64,000 nucleotides of DNA, from positions 124,001 to 188,000 of the forward strand of contig NZ_BMWB01000008.1 in the NCBI RefSeq assembly GCF_014651015.1, read 5' to 3'. The notes beneath the pieces were generated by a model. It ran no database searches. It saw only the letters and a list, made by a program, of their open reading frames with translations, and was not told the DNA's origin. The translations under genes and the position numbers were made by a program. The stretch is from Streptomyces xantholiticus (GTDB taxonomy: Bacteria; Actinomycetota; Actinomycetes; Streptomycetales; Streptomycetaceae). The first letter of the stretch is position 1. Each line of letters starts with the position of its first letter. Of the stretch, positions 52,146-61,062 are shown one piece after another.

Positions 52146-53588
52146 TCAGTCGGCGTGCACGTCCCGCCACGCGGCGGGAAGCGCCGCGGCCACCTGCATC
52201 GCCGTGATCGGCACGCCCCGGGCTGCCGTGTGACGGGCCGCCAGGCCGTGCAGATACGCGGCGGCCGAGCCCGCGTCGCGCGCGTCGAGCCCGGCGGCGA
52301 GCAGCGAACCGGCCAGCCCGGACAACACGTCGCCGCTGCCCGCCGTGGCGAGCCACGGAGTGCCCATCGGGTTGACCCGGACCGGTGCACGCTCCCGGCG
52401 GGGCGGGGCGACCAGGGTCGTCGAGCCCTTGAGCAGCACCGTGGCCCCGAAACGCGCGGCCAGTTCCCGTACGGAGTCGAGCCGCGCGGCCTCCACCGCC
52501 TCCCGCGCGACGCCGAGCAGCGCCGCAGCCTCCCCCGCGTGCGGGGTCAGCAGGGTGGGGGCTTGCCGATCCCGTACGGCCGCGGCGTCCAGCAGGCGCA
52601 GCCCGTCCGCGTCGACGAGCACGGGCACGTCGGAGGCGAGCACCTCGCCCACGGCGTCCGCGTTGTCACCGAGCCCCGGGCCGACGACCCACGCCTGCAC
52701 ACGGCCCGCCTTGCCCGGGGGGCCGGAGTGGACCAGGGTCTCGGGGAAGCGGGTGACCACCGCGTCGGCCGCCGGGCCGACGTACCGCACGGCCCCGGAG
52801 CCGCCGTGCAGCGCGCCCGCGACCGAGAGCACGGCCGCACCCGGATAGCGCGCGGACCCGGCGACGACGCCGACCACACCGCGCCGGTACTTGTCGCTCT
52901 CCGCGGCCGGTACCGGCAACAGCCGGTCGAGGTCCCCGTGTTGCAGCGCCTCCAGCTCCGGCAGGGACGGCAGGTGGTCCTCGAGGCCGATGTCCACGAG
53001 CCGCACGGTGCCTGCGTACTCCTTGGCCGGATCGACGAGCAGCCCGGGCTTGTACGTTCCGAAGGTCACGGTCGCGTCCGCGAGCAGCGCCTCGCCCGGC
53101 ACCTGGCCCGTGTCCGCCTCGACCCCGCTGGGCAGGTCGACGGCGACGATCACGGCGTTCGAGCCGCGGGCGGCCCGGGCCACGGGGACGGCCTGGGCGC
53201 GCAGGCCGCCGTGGCCGCCGATGCCGGTGATCCCGTCCAGCACCAGGTCGGCGGAGGCGAGCACCTCGAACGGGTCGTCCGCGATGCTCCCGCCGGCGGC
53301 GAGCAGCGCGGCGAGACCTCCAGGGTGCATACGGTCGCGCGCGAGGGGTACGGCGACGACGCCGGCGCCGCGACGCGCCAGGCGGGCCCCGGCGTACAGG
53401 GCGTCGCCGCCGTTGTCGCCGCTGCCGACGAGCAGCACGACCCGCGCGCCGTACACCCTCCCGAGCAGTCCTGCACAGGCCGCGGCCAGCCCGGCGGCGG
53501 CGCGCTGCATCAGCGCGCCCTCCGGCAGCCGTGCCATCAGCTGTGCCTCGGCGTGCCTCACGGTCTCCACGCTGTACGCAGTACGCAT
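52146..53588 (-). CDS. nnr: Bifunctional NAD(P)H-hydrate epimerase / ADP-dependent dehydratase, 480 aa
   Basis: A metabolite-repair enzyme that restores damaged NAD(P)HX. The N-terminal epimerase (YjeF_N) has VVLLVGSGDNGGDALYAGAR and VLDGITGIGGHGGL. The C-terminal ribokinase-like dehydratase domain has GVVGVVAGSARYPGAAVLS, TLLTPHAGEAAALLG, and the active-site GTPWLATAGSGDVLSGLAGS. ATG 53588 starts MRTAYSVETVRHAEAQ. The upstream 320 bp carry a large inverted repeat, so this gene probably has its own promoter rather than reading on from acpS. Confidence 0.95.
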   Translation of the reverse strand: MRTAYSVETVRHAEAQLMARLPEGALMQRAAAGLAAACAGLLGRVYGARVVLLVGSGDNGGDALYAGARLARRGAGVVAVPLARDRMHPGGLAALLAAGGSIADDPFEVLASADLVLDGITGIGGHGGLRAQAVPVARAARGSNAVIVAVDLPSGVEADTGQVPGEALLADATVTFGTYKPGLLVDPAKEYAGTVRLVDIGLEDHLPSLPELEALQHGDLDRLLPVPAAESDKYRRGVVGVVAGSARYPGAAVLSVAGALHGGSGAVRYVGPAADAVVTRFPETLVHSGPPGKAGRVQAWVVGPGLGDNADAVGEVLASDVPVLVDADGLRLLDAAAVRDRQAPTLLTPHAGEAAALLGVAREAVEAARLDSVRELAARFGATVLLKGSTTLVAPPRRERAPVRVNPMGTPWLATAGSGDVLSGLAGSLLAAGLDARDAGSAAAYLHGLAARHTAARGVPITAMQVAAALPAAWRDVHAD

Positions 53589-53908
53589 GGCCCCGAGTCT
53601 GCCGCACGCGCGCCTCCTGGGCGCGGGTTGCGCCTGCGGCGGCCTTGCCCCTCCCCGCCCTTTCCCGAAACCGGGGCACGCCCCGGTCCCCGGTACCGCG
53701 CTTCGCGCGGTGGCCTCAATCTCCCCTACGGCCTGGCGTCCATGGGCGGTGCCCCCAGGCGGGCTGCCGGCGTTCGAGCCGCGGGGGTCCGGGTGGGGTC
53801 CCCCACGACGCCAGGCCGTAGGGGGAGGAGCCCCCGTAAACGGGCCCGGGCGGAGCCCAATTTCGGGAAGGGGCGGGGAGGGGAACCAGCCCGCGCAGCG
53901 GTCACCGG
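53589..53908. repeat. Intergenic large inverted repeat, about 240 bp
   Basis: Outer arms CCCCTCCCCGCCCTTTCCCG (53648-53667) and TTTCGGGAAGGGGCGGGG (from 53861) are near-perfect complements. Inner arms CTCCCCTACGGCCTGGCGTC (53721-53740) and GACGCCAGGCCGTAGGGG (from 53807) also pair. It lies between acpS and nnr on the minus strand and resembles the element at 48477-48770. No gene is supported. Confidence 0.8.
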
Positions 53909-54277
53909 CTACCCCTCCGCGATGACCACCGCCGACGCGATGCCGGCGTCGTGACTGAGCGACACGTGCCAGGAGCGGACGCCGAGTTCGGCTGCGCGGG
54001 CCGCGACCGTGCCGTGGACGCGGAGCAGCGGGCGGCCCGAGTCCTCCACGTACACCTCGGCGTCCGTCCACAGCAGGCCCGCCGGCGCCCCGAGGGCCTT
54101 CGCGAGGGCCTCCTTCGCGGCGAACCGCGCCGCGAGGGAGGCGTACCCCCGTTGCTCCCCGCTCGGGAGCAACAACTCCTGTTTCAGGAAGAGCCGCTCG
54201 GCCATCCCCGGTGTCCGCTTCATGGACGCGGCGAAGCGGTCGACCTCCGCCACGTCGATCCCCACCCCGATGATCAT
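53909..54277 (-). CDS. acpS: Holo-[acyl-carrier-protein] synthase AcpS, 122 aa
   Basis: It transfers 4'-phosphopantetheine from CoA to acyl carrier proteins. The Mg-binding motif is IIGVGIDVAEVDRFAASMK and the second signature is LAARFAAKEALAKALGAPAG. The length is normal. It starts 7 bases after glmS ends, so it is co-transcribed with glmS. The CoA needed is supplied by the pathway starting with CoaA, also in this window. Confidence 0.97.
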   Translation of the reverse strand: MIIGVGIDVAEVDRFAASMKRTPGMAERLFLKQELLLPSGEQRGYASLAARFAAKEALAKALGAPAGLLWTDAEVYVEDSGRPLLRVHGTVAARAAELGVRSWHVSLSHDAGIASAVVIAEG

Positions 54278-54284
54278 TCGACGC

Positions 54285-56132
54285 TCACTCCACCGTCACT
54301 GACTTCGCCAGGTTCCGCGGCTGGTCCACCTCGTTGCCGCGGGCCGTCGCCAGCTCGCAGGCGAAGACCTGCAGCGGCACCGTCGCGACCATCGGCTGGA
54401 GCAGCGTCGGCGTCGCCGGGATGCGGATCAGGTGGTCCGCGTACGGCACCACCGCCTCGTCCCCTTCCTCCGCGATCACGATGGTCCGGGCGCCACGGGC
54501 CCGGATCTCCTGGATGTTGGACACGATCTTGTCGTGCAGCACCGAGCGGCCGCGCGGCGAGGGTACGACGACCACCACCGGCAGGTCCTCGTCGATCAGC
54601 GCGATCGGCCCGTGTTTGAGCTCACCCGCCGCGAACCCTTCGGCATGCATGTACGCGAGCTCCTTGAGCTTCAGCGCACCCTCCAGTGCCACGGGATAAC
54701 CGACGTGGCGCCCCAGGAACAGCACCGTGTTCTTGTCCGCCAGGGAGCGGGCCAGTTCCCGCACCGGTTCCATCGTCTCCAGCACCCGGTCGACCTGGCC
54801 GGAGATCTGCGCCAGGTCGCGGACGACGGCCCGGATCTCGTCCGCCCACTTCGTGCCGCGGACCTGCCCCAGGTAGAGCGCCACCAGGTAACAGGCGACC
54901 AACTGCGTCAGGAACGCCTTCGTGGACGCCACCGCGACCTCGGGTCCGGCGTGCGTGTAGAGCACGGCGTCGGACTCCCGGGGGATCGTCGACCCGTTGG
55001 TGTTGCAGATCGCGAGGACCTTGGCGCCCTGCTCACGGGCGTGCCGCAACGCCATCAGGGTGTCCATGGTCTCGCCGGACTGCGAGATGGCGATCACCAG
55101 CGTCTGCTGGTCCAGGATCGGGTCCCGGTAGCGGAACTCGCTCGCCAGCTCGACCTCGCACGGGATACGCGTCCAGTGCTCGATGGCGTACTTGGCGATC
55201 AGGCCCGCGTGGAAGGCCGTACCGCAGGCGACGATGACGACCTTGTCCGCCTCGCGCAGCACGGACTGCGCGATGCGGACCTCGTCGAGGGTCAGCGCGC
55301 CCGAGGCGTCGATACGGCCGAGGAGCGTGTCGGCGACGGCCTTGGGCTGCTCGGCGATCTCCTTGAGCATGAAGTAGTCGTAACCCCCCTTCTCGGCCGC
55401 TGAGGCGTCCCAGTCCACGTGGTAGGACCGTACGTCCGCGGGCTCCCCGTCGAAGCCGGTGATCGTCACGCCGTCGCGGCGGAGCTCCACGACCTGGTCC
55501 TGACCCAGCTCGATCGCGGACCGCGTGTGGGCGATGAACGCGGCCACGTCCGAGGCGAGGAAGGACTCGCCCTCGCCGACGCCCACCACCAGCGGAGAGT
55601 TGCGCCGCGCGCCGACCACCACGTCCGGCTCGTCCGCATGGACCGCGACCAGGGTGAACGCGCCCTCCAACCGTCTGCACACCATCCGCATCGAGTCCGC
55701 GAGGTCCCCGCAGGAGGAGAACGACTCCGCCAGCAGGTGGGCGACGACCTCGGTGTCGGTCTCCGACTCCAGTTCGTGGCCGCGCTCGGCCAGCTCGGAG
55801 CGCAGGGCGGCGAAGTTCTCGATGATGCCGTTGTGCACGACGGCGACGCGACCGGCGTTGTCCAGGTGAGGGTGCGCGTTGGCGTCGGTGGGCCCCCCGT
55901 GCGTGGCCCAGCGGGTATGGCCGATGGCGGTCGAACCACTCGGCAGCGGCCGCTCCCCCAGTTCCTTCTCCAGATTGACGAGCTTGCCCGCCTTCTTCGC
56001 AGCGGCGAGTCCCCCGTCGGCGAGTACCGCGACTCCGGCCGAGTCGTAGCCGCGGTACTCGAGCCGCTTCAGCCCGGCGATGACCACATCGAGCGCCGAC
56101 TGTCCGCCGACGTAACCCACGATTCCGCACAT
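54285..56132 (-). CDS. glmS: Glutamine-fructose-6-phosphate aminotransferase (isomerising), 615 aa
   Basis: First step of UDP-GlcNAc synthesis. After Met removal the nucleophile is the N-terminal Cys in MCGIVGYVGGQSALDVV. The glutaminase part has GHTRWATHGGPTDANAHPH. Two SIS domains carry CGTAFHAGLIAKYAIEHW and ISQSGETMDTLMALRHA. The C-terminus NLAKSVTVE is canonical. It pairs functionally with glmM at 61059-62417. No glmS ribozyme-like leader is evident. Confidence 0.97.
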   Translation of the reverse strand: MCGIVGYVGGQSALDVVIAGLKRLEYRGYDSAGVAVLADGGLAAAKKAGKLVNLEKELGERPLPSGSTAIGHTRWATHGGPTDANAHPHLDNAGRVAVVHNGIIENFAALRSELAERGHELESETDTEVVAHLLAESFSSCGDLADSMRMVCRRLEGAFTLVAVHADEPDVVVGARRNSPLVVGVGEGESFLASDVAAFIAHTRSAIELGQDQVVELRRDGVTITGFDGEPADVRSYHVDWDASAAEKGGYDYFMLKEIAEQPKAVADTLLGRIDASGALTLDEVRIAQSVLREADKVVIVACGTAFHAGLIAKYAIEHWTRIPCEVELASEFRYRDPILDQQTLVIAISQSGETMDTLMALRHAREQGAKVLAICNTNGSTIPRESDAVLYTHAGPEVAVASTKAFLTQLVACYLVALYLGQVRGTKWADEIRAVVRDLAQISGQVDRVLETMEPVRELARSLADKNTVLFLGRHVGYPVALEGALKLKELAYMHAEGFAAGELKHGPIALIDEDLPVVVVVPSPRGRSVLHDKIVSNIQEIRARGARTIVIAEEGDEAVVPYADHLIRIPATPTLLQPMVATVPLQVFACELATARGNEVDQPRNLAKSVTVE

Positions 56133-56168
56133 GTCGGCAGCCTACGGCCAGCAGCGCGGACGGGCAGG

Positions 56169-56960
56169 TCAGTCGAGCTTGGCCACCTGGGCGTCGATGA
56201 CCGCCGTGGGCAGCGGAAGGTCGCCCTTCTCGACGGGGGCCGTGATGTTGAACGAGGAGAACGAGGCCAGGGAGCCGCCCTTGCGCACGGCCGCCAGGTT
56301 GAAGGGCAGCTTCTCGCCGTCCTGCTCCGCCGTCATCGCCCAGGCCACCGCTTCGTCGCCGCCGGAGACCTTCGCCTCGCTGATCTTCACGACCTTCTGC
56401 TCGGTGCCCGCCATGGTCATGGTGAAGCCGGCGGCACAGGCGGTCCCCGCGGACCTCAGGGCCGCGACGGCGTCGGCCGCGCCCTTGCCGTCGTACGAGG
56501 ACACCGAGACCAGGGACGTGGTGATGTCGAACGCGTCGGTGAACGCGTCGTCCATCTCCTCCTCCGTCATGTCACCGGGGTCCTTCCCCGCGTCCCCCGC
56601 CTTGGGCTCCGCGGTGACCCTGCGCTTCACCGTCGCCCCGGGCTCGCCCAGGGGCACCCCGGCCAGAGCCTTGGCCAGGGGCTCACACTCTGCCTTGTCC
56701 GTCGTGACGTCCTTGGCCGCGATCTCGTCCTGCGGGCCGGTCTTCGCCACCTTGTGGCCCTTGACGTCGCCCTCGGCGAGCGCGAGCTTCTCCAGCTCGG
56801 CCGCGGTCAGCGCCTTTGCCGCGGGCTCGGCGGCAGCGGCCTCCTTGTCCTTGTCCTTCGTCCCCCCGTCGGAGCCTTCGCCACTGCAGGCGGTGACCAG
56901 CAGAACCAGTGACGCCGCGGCGGCGGCCAGAGCGGTACGGCGTACAGCAGTGCTTCGCAT
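56169..56960 (-). CDS. Secreted lipoprotein, 263 aa
   Basis: A signal peptide with a clear lipobox (LAAAAASLVLLVTACSGEG) anchors the protein outside the membrane. A charged linker (GTKDKDKEAAAAEP) leads to a domain of about 210 residues with two Cys residues (AECEPLAKAL and GTACAAGFTMTMAG). It is a streptomycete lipoprotein family of unknown function. ATG 56960 starts MRSTAVRRTALAA. It is separated from glmS by 36 bp but probably has its own promoter. Confidence 0.82.
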   Translation of the reverse strand: MRSTAVRRTALAAAAASLVLLVTACSGEGSDGGTKDKDKEAAAAEPAAKALTAAELEKLALAEGDVKGHKVAKTGPQDEIAAKDVTTDKAECEPLAKALAGVPLGEPGATVKRRVTAEPKAGDAGKDPGDMTEEEMDDAFTDAFDITTSLVSVSSYDGKGAADAVAALRSAGTACAAGFTMTMAGTEQKVVKISEAKVSGGDEAVAWAMTAEQDGEKLPFNLAAVRKGGSLASFSSFNITAPVEKGDLPLPTAVIDAQVAKLD

Positions 56961-57087
56961 TGCACGACTTCCTCGGTGTGATCGCAGCGACCCCTCCCGG
57001 GGCGGCGGATCACTCCGGGCCGACCCCGTATCGCTGCTGGTGAGCCGTACGATAGCCCGCCCGGCGGACGACACCCGGCCCACCGCC

Positions 57088-57897
57088 TCACACCTTCGCC
57101 CGGTAGGCCCGCATCGCCAGCGGACAGAACACCAGGGTGATGCCGGCAGCCCACACCAGCGACCACATCACCGGCTCGGCCACGGGGCCACCGAGCAGCA
57201 GCCCGCGGAACGCGTCGGACAGATGCGTCACCGGATTCACGTCACTGAAGGCCTGCAACCAGCCCGGCATGGTGTCGACCACCACGAAGGCGCTGCTGGT
57301 GAAGGTGATCGGGAAGATCAGCGTGAAGCCGAACGCCTGCACCTTCTCCGCGTCGCCCGCCAGCATTCCGATGAGCACCGCGCTCCACGACACGGCCGCG
57401 GCGAACACGACCAGCAACAGCGCGCCGAGCAGGAAGCCCCCGAAGCCGCCGGTCACGCGGAAGCCGAGCAGCAGGCCGAGGCCGATCATCAGGAGCATGG
57501 CCCACACATGCTTGGTGAGGTCCGCGGCTATACGGCCGACGAGCGGGGCGGATCGCGCTATCGGCAGGCTCCGCAGCCGGTCGAAGACGCCCTTGGTCAG
57601 GTCGGTGTTCAACGCCATGGCCGTGTACATGGTCATGAAGAGGGTGTTCTGCACGATGATCCCGGGGAGGGCGTACTTCAGATACGCATCCGGGGACCCG
57701 GCCATCTGCCCGCCCAGCACATAGGTGAACAGAAAGACGAACATGATCGGCGTGATGCTGTAGTCCACCAGCTCCAGCGGGTTGTGCTTGACCGCCACCA
57801 GGCTCCGCCAGGCCATCGTGAACGTCTGCCGCAGCCCGTCGAGCGGCTTCACCCTTCCCGACCGGCCCGGCGCGAGAGGCATCGTCGTCGCGGTCAT
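57088..57897 (-). CDS. ABC-2 type transporter permease (DrrB-like), 269 aa
   Basis: Six membrane segments typical of ABC-2 permeases, with the family motif GVFDRLRSLPIARSAPLVGR and the closing NPVTHLSDAFRGLLLGGPV. ATG 57897 overlaps the stop of the ATPase gene by 4 nt (ATGA), so the two form one exporter. The substrate is unknown. DrrAB-type systems export hydrophobic drugs or lipids. Confidence 0.92.
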   Translation of the reverse strand: MTATTMPLAPGRSGRVKPLDGLRQTFTMAWRSLVAVKHNPLELVDYSITPIMFVFLFTYVLGGQMAGSPDAYLKYALPGIIVQNTLFMTMYTAMALNTDLTKGVFDRLRSLPIARSAPLVGRIAADLTKHVWAMLLMIGLGLLLGFRVTGGFGGFLLGALLLVVFAAAVSWSAVLIGMLAGDAEKVQAFGFTLIFPITFTSSAFVVVDTMPGWLQAFSDVNPVTHLSDAFRGLLLGGPVAEPVMWSLVWAAGITLVFCPLAMRAYRAKV

Positions 57898-58925
57898 GTC
57901 GAACTCACCGCCCTCTCCCTCGCGTGCTCGCCGACCGCGCCACCGGCCTCGTCGGTCGCCTGGGCCGATTCGTCGGGCTGGTCGGACTCCTCGGGCTCGG
58001 CCCGGTGCCCGGTCAGCGCCAGGAACACCTCGTCCAGCGACGACCGCCGCAGCGTCAGCTCGCCCACGGCTATCCCCTCGCGGTCCAGCCTGCGCACCAC
58101 CGCCGGCATCAGCTCGGCGTCCTTGACCGGCACGGTGACCGACTCGCCCTCGATCTGCGTCCGGGTCCCCGCCGTCTCCGCCACCAGCGCGTGCGTACGC
58201 ACCAGGTCGTCCGCGGCGAGCGGCCGGACCTGCAGCACCTGACCGCCGACCTCGGACTTCAGGGCGTCCGGCGTGCCCTCGGCGATGACACGGCCCTTGT
58301 CGATGACCACGATGTCGTCGGCGAGCTGATCCGCCTCGTTCAGATACTGGGTGGTCAGCAGCGCGGTCGCGCCGTCGGCTATGAGGGCACGCAGCATGCC
58401 CCACAGCTCTCCGCGGCTTTGCGGGTCCAGGCCCGTCGTCGGCTCGTCCAGGAACAGGATGCTCGGCCGTCCGACCAGGCTCGCCGCCAGGTCCAGCCGG
58501 CGACGCATACCGCCGGAGAACGTCTTCACGGCCCGGCCGGCGGCGTCGCTGAGCCGGAACCGGTCCAGCAACTCGGCGGCCCGCGCCCTGGCCCCCCGTC
58601 TCTGCAGACCGAGCAGACGGCCGATGAGCAGCAGATTCTCGGTACCGGTCAGATTCTCGTCCACCGCCGCGTACTGCCCGGTGAGACCGATGAGGGAGCG
58701 CACGACTCCCGCTTCCCGGACGACGTCGTGGCCCGCGACGGTCGCCCTGCCCGCGTCGGGGGTGAGCAGCGTGGCGAAGATCCGCACCGCGGTCGTCTTC
58801 CCCGCCCCGTTCGGCCCGAGAAGACCCAGCACCGAGCCGGTGCGGGCCGCCAGGTCGACGCCTGCCAGCGCCTCGGTCTCCTTGAAACGCTTGGCCAGGC
58901 CTTCCGCCTGGATCGCGTACGTCAT
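57894..58925 (-). CDS. ABC transporter ATP-binding protein (DrrA family), 343 aa
   Basis: Walker A GLLGPNGAGKTTAVRIFATL, the Q-loop in LTGQYAAVDENLTG, ABC signature KTFSGGMRRRLDLAASLVG, Walker B PSILFLDEPTTGLDPQ, and the switch His region in LLTTQYLNEADQLAD where Gln-Tyr replaces the usual His. That substitution is common in DrrA-type ATPases. A C-terminal acidic tail is present. It is followed directly by its permease and is divergent from coaA. Confidence 0.93.
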   Translation of the reverse strand: MTYAIQAEGLAKRFKETEALAGVDLAARTGSVLGLLGPNGAGKTTAVRIFATLLTPDAGRATVAGHDVVREAGVVRSLIGLTGQYAAVDENLTGTENLLLIGRLLGLQRRGARARAAELLDRFRLSDAAGRAVKTFSGGMRRRLDLAASLVGRPSILFLDEPTTGLDPQSRGELWGMLRALIADGATALLTTQYLNEADQLADDIVVIDKGRVIAEGTPDALKSEVGGQVLQVRPLAADDLVRTHALVAETAGTRTQIEGESVTVPVKDAELMPAVVRRLDREGIAVGELTLRRSSLDEVFLALTGHRAEPEESDQPDESAQATDEAGGAVGEHARERAVSST

Positions 58926-59074
58926 GGGACACCCCTCGGGGATTCGGACGTCTCGGGTCGGCGCCCACCTCTCCGGTCAACTGTGACGCACACCACTGAC
59001 ATTCCTCGCCGGGGCCCGCTCCGCGTGACCGAGCACACGGCCCACAACCGTGTCGTACGCACGACAATGGGCCT

Positions 59075-60070
59075 GTGATCACTTCGCCGCCACGAAGCGC
59101 CCTCCGCCGGGCCGAGCATGCGTCGACGCCGTACGTCGACCTCACCCGCGCGGAATGGAGCGCCCTGCGCGAGAAAACACCGCTGCCCCTCAGCGCCGAA
59201 GAGGTCGAGCAGCTGCGCGGGCTCGGCGACGTCATCGACCTCGACGAGGTCAGGGACGTCTATCTGCCGCTGTCCCGGCTGCTGAACCTGTACGTCCAGG
59301 CCACCGCCGGGCTGCGTGGCGCCCTCAACACGTTCCTCGGCGACGCGGGGAACGGCCACGGCGCGCAGCGCGGCACGCCCTTCGTCATAGGGGTCGCCGG
59401 CTCCGTCGCCGTCGGCAAGTCGACCGTCGCCCGGCTTCTCCAGGCGCTGCTCGCCCGCTGGCCGGAGCATCCGCGTGTCGAGCGGGTGACCACCGACGGG
59501 TTCCTGCTGCCCATGAAGGAGCTGCAGGCCCGCGGGCTGATGTCGCGCAAGGGCTTCCCCGAGTCGTACGACCGCCGGGCGCTGACCCGTTTCGTGGCCG
59601 ACATCAAGGCCGGCAAGGACGAGGTCACCGCCCCCGTCTACTCCCACCTGATCTACGACATCGTCCCGGACGAGCGCCTGACCGTGCGCCGCCCGGACAT
59701 CCTGATCGTCGAGGGGCTCAACGTCCTGCAGCCGGCGCTGCCCGGCAAGGACGGCCGGACCCGGGTCGGCCTCGCCGACTACTTCGACTTCAGCGTGTAC
59801 GTCGACGCCCGCGCGGAGGACATCGAGACCTGGTACCTCAACCGGTTCCGCAAGCTGCGGGAGACGGCCTTCCAGGACCCCTGCTCCTACTTCAGGAAGT
59901 ACACCCAGGTCTCCGAGGAGGAGGCACTGGACTACGCGCGCACCATGTGGCGCACCGTCAACAAGCCCAATCTGCTGGAGAACGTGGCGCCCACACGCGG
60001 CCGGGCCACACTGGTGCTGCGCAAGGGCCCTGACCACAAGGTGCAGCGGCTGTCACTGCGCAAGCTCTAG
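59075..60070 (+). CDS. coaA: Pantothenate kinase type I, 331 aa
   Basis: Phosphorylates pantothenate, the first step of CoA synthesis. The P-loop is FVIGVAGSVAVGKSTVARLL, followed by VTTDGFLLP and the MSRKGFPESYD substrate loop. The ending GPDHKVQRLSLRKL is canonical. GTG 59075 is the start. It is divergent from the ABC ATPase and followed 11 bases later by a DUF389 gene. Confidence 0.97.
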   Translation: MITSPPRSALRRAEHASTPYVDLTRAEWSALREKTPLPLSAEEVEQLRGLGDVIDLDEVRDVYLPLSRLLNLYVQATAGLRGALNTFLGDAGNGHGAQRGTPFVIGVAGSVAVGKSTVARLLQALLARWPEHPRVERVTTDGFLLPMKELQARGLMSRKGFPESYDRRALTRFVADIKAGKDEVTAPVYSHLIYDIVPDERLTVRRPDILIVEGLNVLQPALPGKDGRTRVGLADYFDFSVYVDARAEDIETWYLNRFRKLRETAFQDPCSYFRKYTQVSEEEALDYARTMWRTVNKPNLLENVAPTRGRATLVLRKGPDHKVQRLSLRKL

Positions 60071-60081
60071 GAGACCGCGGC

Positions 60082-61062
60082 GTGCTGCATCTGCGTCTGA
60101 TCACCCCGGCCGACCGCACTGCGGAGGTCGTCGCCCTGCTCGAAAAGACCGTCGGCACGACGCACCTCGCCGTCGTCCCCGGCGCCGCCCGAGACCCCGA
60201 GGGCGACCTGGTGCTGATCGACGTGGCCCGCGAGGCGGGCGACGAGGTGCTCGAGGGACTGTGCGACCTCGGCATCGACCGCTCCGGCTCCATCGCCGTC
60301 GAGAACATCGACCTCTCGCTCTCGCAGCGCGCCGAGACGGCCGAGACGGACGCCCCCGGCGAGGGCGCGGACGCTGTGCTCTGGTCCCAGCTGGCCGGCG
60401 CGACGCACGAGGAGTCGACGCTCAGCGTCACATACCTGGCGTTCCTCACGCTGGCGACGATGATCGCGGCCTGCGGTGTGGTGCTGGACAACGCGATCCT
60501 GATTGTGGGCGCGATGGCGGTCGGTCCCGAGTTCGGCCCGCTCGCGGGCATCTGCACGGCCCTCGTGCAACGTGCGCCGCGGCTGGCGCTGCGGTCGTTC
60601 GTGGCGCTGATCGCCGGGTTCGCGGCGGCGATGGTGCTGACCGTGGGCTTCAGCTACTTCATGGACGCGGTGGGCCTCTTCCAGGAGACGAAGTTGCAGG
60701 CCGAACGCCCCAACACCAACTTCATCTACAACCCGGACTGGTTCTCCTTCGTCGTGGCCCTGCTGGCCGGCGCGGCCGGAACGCTGTCGCTGACCTCGTC
60801 GAAGTCGGGCGCCCTTGTCGGCGTCGCGATCTCCGTCACCACGGTCCCCGCGGCGGCGAACGCGGCCGTCGCCTTCAGCTACGGCTCGTACGCGCAGGCC
60901 TTGGGTTCCACCGAGCAGCTGCTGCTGAACCTGCTGGGCATCGTCGTGGCCGGCACGCTGACGCTGCTCGCGCAGAAGTTCTTCTGGCGCAGGACACGGA
61001 AGGGGCCCGTACGTAGCCGTACGAGCCCCCCCGCACCGTCGGTCTCGAACGAAGGACCCTAG
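60082..61062 (+). CDS. DUF389 family membrane protein, 326 aa
   Basis: An N-terminal ACT-like soluble region of about 110 residues (MLHLRLITPADRTAEVVALL) precedes about six membrane helices. These include the family motif VLDNAILIVGAMAVGPEFGP and LTSSKSGALVGVAISVTTVP. DUF389 proteins are widespread and uncharacterised. The gene follows coaA at 11 bp and is likely co-transcribed. Its stop overlaps the end of convergent glmM by 4 bp. Confidence 0.9.
   Translation: MLHLRLITPADRTAEVVALLEKTVGTTHLAVVPGAARDPEGDLVLIDVAREAGDEVLEGLCDLGIDRSGSIAVENIDLSLSQRAETAETDAPGEGADAVLWSQLAGATHEESTLSVTYLAFLTLATMIAACGVVLDNAILIVGAMAVGPEFGPLAGICTALVQRAPRLALRSFVALIAGFAAAMVLTVGFSYFMDAVGLFQETKLQAERPNTNFIYNPDWFSFVVALLAGAAGTLSLTSSKSGALVGVAISVTTVPAAANAAVAFSYGSYAQALGSTEQLLLNLLGIVVAGTLTLLAQKFFWRRTRKGPVRSRTSPPAPSVSNEGP

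Noticed and set aside
48404..52207. A plus-strand open frame of 1267 codons
   Set aside because: It runs antisense through tsaE, the hydrolase and alr. Its translation is Arg/Pro/Ala-rich with no family, and third-position G/C bias belongs to the minus-strand genes.
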